Part shown: in pieces, positions 1-6,731 of the stretch
Layout of the letters: the number at the start of each line of letters is the position of its first letter
How positions within the stretch are numbered: position 1 is the first letter of the stretch
Source of the DNA: Collinsella sp.
GTDB taxonomy: Bacteria > Actinomycetota > Coriobacteriia > Coriobacteriales > Coriobacteriaceae
DNA: 9,084 nucleotides
NCBI GenBank assembly: GCA_022720335.1
Contig: JAIHVJ010000073.1
Coordinates: 1 to 9,084, forward strand
Reading direction: 5' to 3'
Notes under the pieces: generated by a model
What the model saw: the letters and a program-made list of their open reading frames with translations, nothing else
Told to the model about the DNA's origin: nothing
The model's database searches: none
Program-made: the position numbers and the translations under genes

Positions 1-812
1 TTCTCGGCCACGGCCATGGCGATACCGCCCTTAGCCGTGCCGTCGAGCTTAGTCATGATAATACCGTCCAGGCCCAGCGCCTCGTTAAACTCGAGCGCCT
101 GGTTCAGACCGTTTTGGCCCGTCGCGGCGTCGATCACAAGCACGACCGAAACCGGCATGGGACCGGCGGCCATATTGGCGGCGCGCTTACGGGTCACATT
201 GACCACCTTGGCAAGCTCGCGCATGAGCTCAGGGCTCGTGTGCAGACGGCCGGCGGTATCGATAAGCACCAGGTCGCTGCCGCGCTTGTCGGCCTCGTCG
301 AGCACGTCGTAGCAAACACTTGCCGGGTCGGAGCCGCGGTCGCGCTTGATAACCGGTACGCCGGCACGCTGCCCCCACACATCGAGCTGCTCGATGGCGG
401 CGGCGCGGAAGGTGTCGGCCGAACCGATCACCACGTTCTTGCCGCGGGCGGCCATGGCGCTCGCGATCTTACCGACCGTCGTGGTCTTGCCGGCACCGTT
501 AATGCCCACAAACAGCACGCAGCTCGGCGTATCGGAAAACGGATCGCACTCGATGGGCACAAAGTGCTGCTCGAGCTGCTCGGCCAGGGCACGGCGAAGC
601 TGCGGAGCGGTCTTGAGGTTCTTCTTGGCCGCGGCATCGCGTAGGTCATCGGAGACCTGAATGGCGACCTCGGCACCCATGTCACCCATAACGAGGGTGT
701 CCTCCAAGTCCTCCCAAAAATCCTCGTCAACCTCGCCGCCAAAGTAAAAGACCTCGTTGAGGGCCTCGCGGCTGCGCTCAAGTCCGCGCGAGAGTGCGTC
801 AAAGAATCCCAT
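1..812 (-). CDS. ftsY: FtsY, signal recognition particle receptor GTPase (3' end cut by window edge)
   Basis: FtsY docks SRP-ribosome complexes at the membrane and, with Ffh, uses GTP to hand nascent membrane proteins to the translocon. The 270 codons present show the full SRP-GTPase pattern: a short helical N domain (about residues 1-90), P-loop GINGAGKT (103-110), DTFRAAAIEQL (133-143), DTAGR (185-189) and TKLDGTAKGG (254-263). Roughly the last 30-40 residues lie beyond base 1. DTFRAAA and the FtsY-like N-terminus favour FtsY over Ffh, and no M domain is seen. The protein starts almost directly with the N domain and lacks the long acidic A domain of E. coli FtsY, so membrane binding probably relies on the N-terminal helix (inference). 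The ATG at 812-810 overlaps the smc stop by one base (TAATG), which suggests translational coupling to smc. Confidence 0.96.
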   Translation of the reverse strand, partial: MGFFDALSRGLERSREALNEVFYFGGEVDEDFWEDLEDTLVMGDMGAEVAIQVSDDLRDAAAKKNLKTAPQLRRALAEQLEQHFVPIECDPFSDTPSCVLFVGINGAGKTTTVGKIASAMAARGKNVVIGSADTFRAAAIEQLDVWGQRAGVPVIKRDRGSDPASVCYDVLDEADKRGSDLVLIDTAGRLHTSPELMRELAKVVNVTRKRAANMAAGPMPVSVVLVIDAATGQNGLNQALEFNEALGLDGIIMTKLDGTAKGGIAMAVAE

Positions 813-3800
813 TATGCATTCACGACCTTTCCGGTTTCGCGATCGAGTTTTTGCGAGACGACGCGACTGACGCCGTCGGCTTGCATCGAGACGCCATAGA
901 GGACGTCAGCGTCCTCCATAGTACGGCGCTGATGCGAGATAACCAAGAGCTGCGTATCGGAACGCAACACGTCGAGTGCGCCGATAAGCTTGGACAGGTT
1001 GGCGTCATCGAGTGCCGCCTCGACCTCGTCCAGCACATAGAACGGCACCGTGCGCGTGCGGTACACAGCAAAGAGCAGGGCGAGCGCCGTCAGGCTCTTC
1101 TCGCCGCCCGACATGAGCATCATCTTGGTGATGCGCTTGCCGCGCGGCTGCGCCACGACCTCGATACCCGTCTCGGCAGGATGCTCGGGATCGGTCATCT
1201 CCAGATGAGCCTGACCGCCCGGGAAGAGCATGGCGAAGATCTCGCGGAAGTTCGCATCGACCTTCTCAAACGTCACCAGGAACGCCTTGCGCATCTTACG
1301 GTCGATAGCCACGGTGATCTTGGTGAGCGCCTTGCGCGCGCTCTCCAGATCGGCCAGCTGCTCCTCGATGTAATCGGCGCGGCGCTTGAGCTGCTCGTAC
1401 TCCTCCATGGCAACCTGGTTCACAGGGCCCAGGTTGTTGATCTGGCGCACAAGCTGGTTGAGTTCGCGCTCGGCGGCATCGCGGTCCGTGGGCGCCGGAA
1501 GCATGAGCGCTTCCTCGAGCACCGTCGTGCCATCGGCGGTAATGGCCTTGATGGCAGCCTCGACCTGCACCTCGAGCTTGCCACGCGCGACCTTGAACTC
1601 GTTTTGCGTGGCAGAGGCGGAATCGACTCGCTCCTTAGCGCGGGCAACCTCTGCCTTGGCATCCTCGATGGTCTTCTTGAGCGAAGCGGAGTCCGCCTCC
1701 TCCAGAGAGGCCTGGTCACGCAGGCGCGCTGCCCAATCCGACGCGCGTTCCAACAGGGCAGAATAGCGTTCGTGCATGGGATCGACGCGCAGGCGCAGCA
1801 GCTCGAGCGAGCGCGAGGCTTGGCGTGTTCCGCGGATACGACGGTCGATGCCCTCAAGACGATGCTCCAGGTCGGGCACGCGGCCCTTCAGCGAACGCAG
1901 GCGTTCGCTCGTCTGGGCTAGGCGAACCTTGGCATCGGCGAGCTTACCAGCTGCCTCGGAGTCGTCACGGCGCACGCGATCGAGCTCGTCGTTGGCTTCG
2001 GCAATCTGAAGAACCAGGTCGCTTGCCTGCGCACGGGCCTCGTCGCGCGAACGGGTGAGCTCGTCAACGCGCGGGCGCGCAGCGCGAACGGCCTCGGCGG
2101 CCTGCTCGCGGCGCTTGGAGATGCGCACGCGCTCGACCTCGGCATTGTTGGCGCTTTGCTCCAAGCGGCCGATCTCGGAGAGCAGCGAGCGGCGCTCGCC
2201 TTCAAGACGGGCGATCTCGCCGGCGGCATCGCCCTCAGCGGCACGCGCCTCTTCGACGGCCGCATTGGCCTCGACGACCTGATCCGACACATGCTCAAAC
2301 ACGGCAGCCAGATCGGGCTCAAGCCCCTCCAGCTCGCGAATGCGACGCTTACGCTCCAGAGCACCCGAGGCCTCGCCAGCATCGAGGCCCACGCGCACCA
2401 GGCCGCCACAGCTTACGCGGGCGCCATCGGGAGTCACATAGGTCACACCGTCAACGACCGGCGCCAACAGCGCGGCAGCCAAGTCATCGACCACGTAATA
2501 GCCGCCGAGCAGCGCCTCGACGACGGGTCCGTAGCCTGCGCGCACGGACAGACGATCAACCAGGCGGATACCGGCAGCGCCCTCAGCGGCGGTAGAGCCG
2601 CTCACGTCGCGCGCCACCAGCAGTGCTTCGCCCGAGGCCTTCTTTTGGTCCAGAGCCGCACGACCGGCACGCTCAAGCGCGGACGTATCGTCGAACAGAA
2701 GCGCATCGATATCGCCGGCGAGCAATTGCTCAACCAGGCCCTCAAGCTCGCGCGGGGCCTCGAGCACATCGCCCAGGCGACCCGTTACGTCATCGCCCAG
2801 CGCACCCACCAGACGGCTCACGAGCGGCGAGCTGTCGGCCATGCGCGCATCAAGCTTCTTTTGGCTGGCAAGCTCCGAGCGCACCTCGGATAACTTGTTG
2901 CGCGCCTCGCTCTCACGATTACGCAAGTCCTTCAGGGCCGCACGGGCGACCTCGGTGGCCTCACGCGCATCGACCTGAGCCTGGCGCGCCTCCTCAAGAG
3001 CGCCCTCAAGCTCCTCGGCGCGGTCGCGACGGCTCTCGAGCGAGGCCGTGACCTCCTCGAGCTGTTCATCGATCTGCTCCAGGCGCGAGGCATACATGTT
3101 GTCCTCGACCTCGGCATTGCTCAAGGAATCCTTCACCTTAGCGAGCTCGAGCGCGGCGTTATCGGCCACACGCTGCACATCGCGCTGCTCACGCGTGAGC
3201 TGCGAAATCTGATTGTCGAGCGCAACGCGACGCTCGTGGAGCTCAGCGGCAGCAGGACCAGCGGCGTCAACGTCGCCCTGGGCCTGCATGTGCGCACCGG
3301 TCACTTCCTCAAGCTGCGCACGCGCGTCCTCGAGCTCCTCGACCACGCGACGTCGCTGATGCTCGGAGCTCGAAATCTGCCCGCGCATGTCAGACAGGCG
3401 CGACACCATGTTGTGGCCCTTTTCCTCGAGCAGGCGCATGTCGGAGTTAATGCGGCCGACCACATCTTGCATATGACGGCGCTGCTCGCCCAGGTCGCCC
3501 ACAAACAGGCCCTTTTCCTCGAGCATAACCTGAAGCTTCTCGAGCTCGCGCTCCTTTTCGCCCAAGCGGTACTGCGCAAGCTCCAGCTCGGCGGCACCTT
3601 CCTTGGAACGGCTCTCCAAGTCATTCCACTGCGACTGCAGCGAACGCAGCTCGTCGACGGCTAGCATCTGCGTAAGCTCGTTCGCGCGCGAGGACAGCTC
3701 TTTGTACTTGCGCGCGCGATCGACCTGACGCTCCAGCGGTCGCAGCTGACGGGCGATTTCCTTATTGATGTCGCGAGCACGCGTCAGATGCTCGTCCATC

Positions 3801-4348
3801 GACTTAATCTTTTTGAGCGCACGCTCCTTGCGGCGCTTGTGCTTGGAGATGCCGGCGGCCTCCTCGATGAGAGCGCGGCGCTCCTCGGGGCGGCTCTGCA
3901 AAATGGCGTCGAGCTTGCCCTGGCTGATGATGGAATGCGTATCCTTGCCCAGGCCCGAATCGTGCAGGATGTCCTGAATGTCCATCAGGCGGCACGGACT
4001 CGAGTTGATGAGGTACTCGCTTTCGCCCGAGCGATACATGCGACGGGTGATGGCGACCTCGTCAAAATCGACGGGCAGCATATGGTCCGAGTTATCGAGC
4101 ACCAGCGTGACCTCGGCGACACCCACCGGCTTGCGCGCTGACGAGCCCGAGAAGATGACATCCTCCATGGCCTGGCCGCGCAGCTGCTTGGCGCTCTGCT
4201 CGCCCAGGACCCACAGAATCGAGTCGGAGATGTTCGATTTTCCCGAGCCGTTGGGACCGACGATGACGGTCAGGCCCGGTTCAAACGACATGTGGGCGCG
4301 GTCGGCAAACGACTTGAACCCTTTGAGCGTGAGGGACTTGAGATACAC
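812..4348 (-). CDS. smc: SMC, chromosome condensation/segregation ATPase
   Basis: SMC dimers with ScpA and ScpB load onto DNA and extrude loops to organise and separate daughter chromosomes. The 1178-residue product is full length for the family. In order it has an N-terminal ATPase lobe with Walker A GPNGSGKSN (31-39) and the Q-loop region ISQGKLDAIL (141-150), a coiled coil (about 170-500), a hinge (about 505-665), a return coiled coil (about 665-1030), and a C-terminal lobe with signature LMSGGEK (1078-1084), Walker B FYVLDE (1103-1108, catalytic Glu1108), D-loop ALDDAN (1112-1117) and switch His in SHQ (1138-1140). The start is GTG, chosen because MYLKSLTLKGFKSFA is the standard SMC beginning. 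A GAGGAA motif at 4351-4356 sits only 2 bases from the GTG (4 if just GAGG is counted). The gene begins 10 bases after the rnc stop and its own stop overlaps the ftsY start. scpA and scpB are not in the window. Confidence 0.98.
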   Translation of the reverse strand: MYLKSLTLKGFKSFADRAHMSFEPGLTVIVGPNGSGKSNISDSILWVLGEQSAKQLRGQAMEDVIFSGSSARKPVGVAEVTLVLDNSDHMLPVDFDEVAITRRMYRSGESEYLINSSPCRLMDIQDILHDSGLGKDTHSIISQGKLDAILQSRPEERRALIEEAAGISKHKRRKERALKKIKSMDEHLTRARDINKEIARQLRPLERQVDRARKYKELSSRANELTQMLAVDELRSLQSQWNDLESRSKEGAAELELAQYRLGEKERELEKLQVMLEEKGLFVGDLGEQRRHMQDVVGRINSDMRLLEEKGHNMVSRLSDMRGQISSSEHQRRRVVEELEDARAQLEEVTGAHMQAQGDVDAAGPAAAELHERRVALDNQISQLTREQRDVQRVADNAALELAKVKDSLSNAEVEDNMYASRLEQIDEQLEEVTASLESRRDRAEELEGALEEARQAQVDAREATEVARAALKDLRNRESEARNKLSEVRSELASQKKLDARMADSSPLVSRLVGALGDDVTGRLGDVLEAPRELEGLVEQLLAGDIDALLFDDTSALERAGRAALDQKKASGEALLVARDVSGSTAAEGAAGIRLVDRLSVRAGYGPVVEALLGGYYVVDDLAAALLAPVVDGVTYVTPDGARVSCGGLVRVGLDAGEASGALERKRRIRELEGLEPDLAAVFEHVSDQVVEANAAVEEARAAEGDAAGEIARLEGERRSLLSEIGRLEQSANNAEVERVRISKRREQAAEAVRAARPRVDELTRSRDEARAQASDLVLQIAEANDELDRVRRDDSEAAGKLADAKVRLAQTSERLRSLKGRVPDLEHRLEGIDRRIRGTRQASRSLELLRLRVDPMHERYSALLERASDWAARLRDQASLEEADSASLKKTIEDAKAEVARAKERVDSASATQNEFKVARGKLEVQVEAAIKAITADGTTVLEEALMLPAPTDRDAAERELNQLVRQINNLGPVNQVAMEEYEQLKRRADYIEEQLADLESARKALTKITVAIDRKMRKAFLVTFEKVDANFREIFAMLFPGGQAHLEMTDPEHPAETGIEVVAQPRGKRITKMMLMSGGEKSLTALALLFAVYRTRTVPFYVLDEVEAALDDANLSKLIGALDVLRSDTQLLVISHQRRTMEDADVLYGVSMQADGVSRVVSQKLDRETGKVVNA

Positions 4349-4358
4349 GGTTCCTCGC

Positions 4359-5084
4359 TTACACGTGCTTCTTGTTCAGAATCACGCCGTTGGTGGTGTA
4401 ACCCATGCGGTCGAGCGCTTCGAGCGCGGCGGCTCCCTCGGCTTCCTTCTTTGAGGAGCCGGAGCCGCGACCCTGGCGAATACCGTCGATGAGCACCACG
4501 GCGGTAAAGGTGGGCGCATGCGCGGGACCCTCGGAGCCGACCAGCTTATACGCGGGAGGCTCGTGGCCGTCTGCCTGCACGCACTCCTGCAAAAACGACT
4601 TGGGGTTCGCAGGATGCTCGGCACGCTCGGAAGCCAAATGCGGCTTAAGCGTACGGTGAATGAACTCCGCCGCGGCATCCCAGCCGGCATCCAGGTACAG
4701 CGCGCCCACGAGCGACTCATAGACGTTCTCGAGGGCCGAATGCAGGCCGCGCGCACCGGTACCGGTCTCGGAGGCACCAAAGATGATGATGTCGTCGATG
4801 CCCAGCTCGTGAGAAACCTCGGATAGCGTAGCGCCCGAGACAAGCGACACCTTCAGGCGCGTGAGCTTGCCCTCGTCAAACTCCGGATAGGACTCAAACA
4901 GGGAGCGTGCGACCACAGCGCCCAAAATGGAATCGCCCAAGAACTCAAGGCGCTCATAGCTGGCAGAAACCGGCTGGCCCTCGACTGCCGAGGGATGCGT
5001 AAGGGCCGCGCGCAGCAGCACCTTATTATTGAACTCGTGGCCCAGAATTTCCTGGGCGCGCGTAAGTCGTTCAGACAAAGCCAA
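4359..5084 (-). CDS. rnc: Ribonuclease III
   Basis: RNase III cleaves double-stranded RNA, including rRNA precursors and structured mRNA leaders. The 241-residue protein has the catalytic domain (about 1-150) with signature ERLEFLGDS (44-52), and a double-stranded-RNA-binding domain (about 160-228) containing FLQECVQ and the SKKEAE motif. Glu47, Asp51 and Glu123 match the E. coli catalytic residues E41, D45 and E117. The fourth ligand position (D114 in E. coli) appears to be Asn120 here, preceded by Glu119 in LENVYESLVGALYLD; codon AAC is read directly at 4727-4725. The start is taken as TTG at 5084 because AGGGAGG lies 8 bases upstream, and no ATG is suitably placed. The gene begins 3 bases after the acpP stop and its Shine-Dalgarno lies inside the last acpP codons. 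It is probably co-transcribed with acpP and smc. Confidence 0.96.
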   Translation of the reverse strand: MALSERLTRAQEILGHEFNNKVLLRAALTHPSAVEGQPVSASYERLEFLGDSILGAVVARSLFESYPEFDEGKLTRLKVSLVSGATLSEVSHELGIDDIIIFGASETGTGARGLHSALENVYESLVGALYLDAGWDAAAEFIHRTLKPHLASERAEHPANPKSFLQECVQADGHEPPAYKLVGSEGPAHAPTFTAVVLIDGIRQGRGSGSSKKEAEGAAALEALDRMGYTTNGVILNKKHV

Positions 5085-5087
5085 GAC

Positions 5088-5330
5088 CTAGGCCTCCCTG
5101 GCGTTTTCGATCGCGTCGACGGCGTCGGCGACAGAGTTAAGCGAGAGCAGAGTCTCGTCATCGATCTCGAGGTTGAACTCGTCCTCGATAGCCGTAACCA
5201 GCTGCAGGCGCTCGAGCGAGTTGGCATCGAGGTCGTCAAAGGTGGTCTCATCGCTAATTTCGGCAACATCGACGCCCAGAACGTCAGCAGCGACCTCGGC
5301 GATCTTGTCGAAGATTTCGGAGCGGTCCAT
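5088..5330 (-). CDS. acpP: Acyl carrier protein
   Basis: AcpP carries growing acyl chains on a phosphopantetheine arm in type II fatty acid synthesis and donates acyl groups to PlsX. The 80-residue acidic protein fits the ACP fold: helix I IFDKIAEVAADVLGV, the modification region LDANSLERLQLV and recognition helix II running into AIEDEFNLEIDDE. The phosphopantetheine serine is Ser38. It is preceded by Asn37, where most ACPs have Asp (DSL motif). The start at 5330 is preferred over an in-frame ATG at 5345 because AGAGGA lies 6 bases upstream of the former and nothing suitable precedes the latter. It is separated from plsX by a 114-base structured gap and is followed by rnc after 3 bases. Placement beside plsX supports a fatty-acid role rather than a polyketide role. 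No phosphopantetheinyl transferase gene is visible here. Confidence 0.95.
   Translation of the reverse strand: MDRSEIFDKIAEVAADVLGVDVAEISDETTFDDLDANSLERLQLVTAIEDEFNLEIDDETLLSLNSVADAVDAIENAREA
5093..5099 (-). promoter_or_regulatory. Ribosome binding site of rnc, inside the acpP 3' end
   Basis: AGGGAGG on the minus strand, 8 bases before the TTG start of rnc. It lies within the final codons of acpP (Ala-Arg-Glu-Ala-stop) and is the main reason for choosing the TTG at 5084 over another TTG six bases further on. Confidence 0.7.
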
Positions 5331-5335
5331 AGCGC

Positions 5336-5342
5336 TTCCTCT
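5336..5342 (-). promoter_or_regulatory. Ribosome binding site of acpP
   Basis: AGAGGAA on the minus strand, 5 bases before the ATG at 5330. It overlaps the alternative upstream ATG at 5345-5343, which argues that the downstream ATG is used. Confidence 0.7.
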
Positions 5343-5359
5343 CATAGTGCATGAATACC

Positions 5360-5387
5360 AAAAGAATGGTACCGCCCGGGCGGTACC
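5360..5387 (-). terminator. Perfect 20-base palindrome plus T-rich tail: terminator, attenuator or operator before acpP
   Basis: Bases 5368-5387 read GGTACCGCCCGGGCGGTACC, a perfect palindrome. Read in the minus direction it is followed after one base by TTCTTTT. As RNA it would form a GC-rich stem of about 8 pairs with a 4-base loop, then a U-rich tract, which is an intrinsic-terminator shape in the direction of transcription only. It lies in the plsX-acpP gap, 37 bases upstream of the acpP ATG. It could end a plsX transcript, act as a leaky attenuator for acpP-rnc-smc-ftsY, or be a double-stranded operator for a dimeric regulator. The symmetry is certain; the function is inferred. Confidence 0.5.
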
Positions 5388-5417
5388 AAGACACGGTTCT
5401 GATTCTACCCCACGACG

Positions 5418-5433
5418 TGCGCCCCGAGGCGCA
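5418..5433 (-). repeat. Short inverted repeat just after plsX
   Basis: TGCGCC and GGCGCA flank a 4-base loop, giving a 6-pair GC-rich hairpin 11 bases after the plsX stop. No T-run follows it, so it is not a classical terminator. It may protect the 3' end of the plsX mRNA or be chance. TAGAAT further on (5402-5407) resembles a -10 box, but no good -35 box accompanies it. Confidence 0.35.
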
Positions 5434-5444
5434 TAACGCCGCTG

Positions 5445-6464
5445 TTATAAAACGATACCGTCCATGGAGTTGGCGACATTCTCGACCAGCCCGGCGCGCA
5501 CGGCTTCGGCCGCCGCGAGCGTACCGTTTTTGACAGCCTCGACCGAGGTGGCGCCATGGCCGATCAGGACCACGCCGCGCAGGCCCAGAAGAATCGCGCC
5601 GCCCTTGGCGTCGCCAGAGAGCTTGGCCTTAATCTCGCGCATCTGCTTTTTGATGAGCAGCGCGGCGATCTTGGTGCCGAGCGAGGCCATAAAGGCACCC
5701 TTGAGTTCCTGCAGCAAAAACTTGGCAGCGCCCTCGGTGGCCTTGAGCGCGATGTTGCCCGACATGCCGTCGGCGACCACGACGTCAAAATTGCCCGACG
5801 TAAGATCGGTGCCCTCGCAGTTACCAACAAAGCCGGGAACGGCGGCTTTCATGGCCGGGAAGCAGGCCTTGGTAAAGTTGGAGCCCTTCTCGTCCTCGGT
5901 GCCGTTGGCAAGCAGGCCCACGCGGGGATGCTCGATGCCCAGGACGACGCGGGCATAGGCGCTACCCATCTGAGCAAAACGCACCATGTCATCAACCTCA
6001 ACATCGGGGTTGGCGCCCATATCGCACAGCACCGTCAGACCGCCGGCGCGATTGGGCAGCGCATTGGTCAGACAGGGGCGCACCGGCTGCTTCTTGCCTT
6101 CGGCCTGATACCTAAACGGCGTCACGTAGGCGGTGGCAGCGGCGGTCATGGCGCCGGTGGAGCCGGCAGAGAAAAACGCGTCCGCATTACCCTTCTTAAT
6201 GGCGCGGCAAGAAAGCACGATCGACGACTTACGCTTGGTCATCACGGCGCGAATGGGATCGTCATCCATGGCGATAACGTCAGGCGCCTCAAGGGCCTCA
6301 ACACGCGCATGGGAAGCGGCAAAGGGATTGACGATTTCGGCGGGACCAGCTGCCAAGACCTCGATATCGGGATCGGCGGCAAGCGCAGCCTCGATACCAT
6401 CGAGAACAACCTGAGGTTTCTCGTCTCCGCCCACAACGTCTACACAAACGCGAACGTTACTCAT
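5445..6464 (-). CDS. plsX: PlsX, acyl-ACP:phosphate acyltransferase
   Basis: PlsX converts acyl-ACP and phosphate to acyl-phosphate, the acyl donor used by PlsY to begin phosphatidic acid synthesis; it acts at the inner face of the membrane. The 339-residue length is normal. Recognisable family blocks are VDVVGGDEKP (8-17), FFSAGSTGAM (97-106), LCDMGANPDVEV (146-157), ARVVLGIEHPRVGLLANG (171-188), FDVVVADGMSGNIALK (226-241) and LGLRGVVLIGHGATS (293-307). Two blocks differ from the usual form: DVVGGDEKP in place of DAMGGDxxP, and SAGSTGA in place of SAGNTGA. The start is taken at the ATG at 6464, because AAGGAG lies 7 bases upstream; the in-frame ATG at 6470 would leave only 1 base of spacing. 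A hairpin with a T-run ends just before this ribosome binding site. acpP, which supplies its substrate carrier, is the next gene. Confidence 0.96.
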   Translation of the reverse strand: MSNVRVCVDVVGGDEKPQVVLDGIEAALAADPDIEVLAAGPAEIVNPFAASHARVEALEAPDVIAMDDDPIRAVMTKRKSSIVLSCRAIKKGNADAFFSAGSTGAMTAAATAYVTPFRYQAEGKKQPVRPCLTNALPNRAGGLTVLCDMGANPDVEVDDMVRFAQMGSAYARVVLGIEHPRVGLLANGTEDEKGSNFTKACFPAMKAAVPGFVGNCEGTDLTSGNFDVVVADGMSGNIALKATEGAAKFLLQELKGAFMASLGTKIAALLIKKQMREIKAKLSGDAKGGAILLGLRGVVLIGHGATSVEAVKNGTLAAAEAVRAGLVENVANSMDGIVL

Positions 6465-6471
6465 ATACATA

Positions 6472-6477
6472 CTCCTT
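6472..6477 (-). promoter_or_regulatory. Ribosome binding site of plsX
   Basis: AAGGAG on the minus strand, 7 bases before the chosen ATG at 6464. It lies only four bases after the T-run of the upstream hairpin, so folding or termination there would directly affect access to this site. Confidence 0.7.
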
Positions 6478-6481
6478 ATAC

Positions 6482-6511
6482 AAAAATGGCCGACTCATTG
6501 AGCCGGCCATT
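6482..6511 (-). terminator. Intrinsic-terminator-like hairpin between rpmF and plsX
   Basis: In the minus direction AATGGCCG (6511-6504) pairs with CGGCCATT (6492-6485). The stem continues through a G-U pair and CUC/GAG, giving about 12 pairs around a 3-base loop, and runs into five T (6486-6482). The G-U pair forms only on the minus-strand RNA (the plus strand would have an A-C mismatch), so the structure suits minus-strand transcription. It could terminate the rpmF transcript. Because it ends 17 bases before the plsX start, it could instead act as a leader attenuator. Confidence 0.7.
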
Positions 6512-6514
6512 GTG

Positions 6515-6528
6515 GTTCCATTTGGAAC
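6515..6528 (-). repeat. Inverted repeat in the rpmF-plsX gap
   Basis: GTTCC and GGAAC flank four bases in the plus sequence GTTCCATTTGGAAC. It forms a 5-pair hairpin (6 pairs if the loop is reduced to two bases) just 3 bases upstream, in the transcribed direction, of the terminator-like stem. It could be an operator half-site pair or part of a tandem RNA structure. Confidence 0.4.
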
Positions 6529-6549
6529 GGCATCGCATCCAGAGTATAC

Positions 6550-6564
6550 CGTTACTCGGTAACG
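6550..6564 (-). repeat. Inverted repeat spanning the rpmF stop codon
   Basis: CGTTAC and GTAACG flank a 3-base loop, a perfect 6-pair stem that includes the last rpmF codons and its TAA. The coding part is constrained by protein sequence, so the pairing may be chance, but it is the first of three hairpins in 80 bases. TATACT, a -10-like hexamer, follows at 6543-6548 without a convincing -35 box. Confidence 0.35.
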
Positions 6565-6731
6565 ATAACCTCGCGGTCCTTGTAGAAACCGCAGCTGGGG
6601 CACACGTGGTGCGGAAGCTTAACAGCGCCGCAACGGGGGCACGTGGACTGAGCCGCAGCCGAGATCTTCATGTTGGCGGAACGACGGGTGTGAGTGCGGA
6701 TACGACCCTGCTTTTGTTTAGGTACGGGCAT
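6552..6731 (-). CDS. rpmF: Ribosomal protein bL32 (zinc-ribbon form)
   Basis: L32 is a small protein of the large ribosomal subunit. The 59-residue product begins MPVPKQKQGRIRTHTRR, a typical basic L32 N-terminus, and has four cysteines in a zinc-ribbon arrangement: Cys31 and Cys34 in CPRCG, Cys44 and Cys47 in CPSCG. This is the zinc-binding (C+) type; many actinobacteria also carry cysteine-free paralogues induced on zinc starvation, but none is in this window. AAGGAAGG at 6737-6744 lies 5 bases before the ATG. It follows the DUF177 gene, a pairing conserved across many bacteria, after a 64-base gap. It is followed by three hairpins ending in a likely terminator. Confidence 0.97.
   Translation of the reverse strand: MPVPKQKQGRIRTHTRRSANMKISAAAQSTCPRCGAVKLPHHVCPSCGFYKDREVIVTE

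Noticed and set aside
794..1921. Plus-strand open frame of 375 codons opposite the 3' part of smc
   Set aside because: It is His/Leu/Arg-rich shadow translation of the SMC coiled coil and ATPase lobe; smc is certain on the other strand.
2156..2893. Plus-strand open frame of 245 codons opposite the smc hinge
   Set aside because: Same shadow effect as the other antisense frames, with no motifs and no start signals.
1400..3700. Repetitive-looking gag/ctc-rich stretches suggesting DNA repeats
   Set aside because: They are Glu, Leu, Arg and Ala codons of the SMC coiled coil and do not form true tandem or dispersed repeats.
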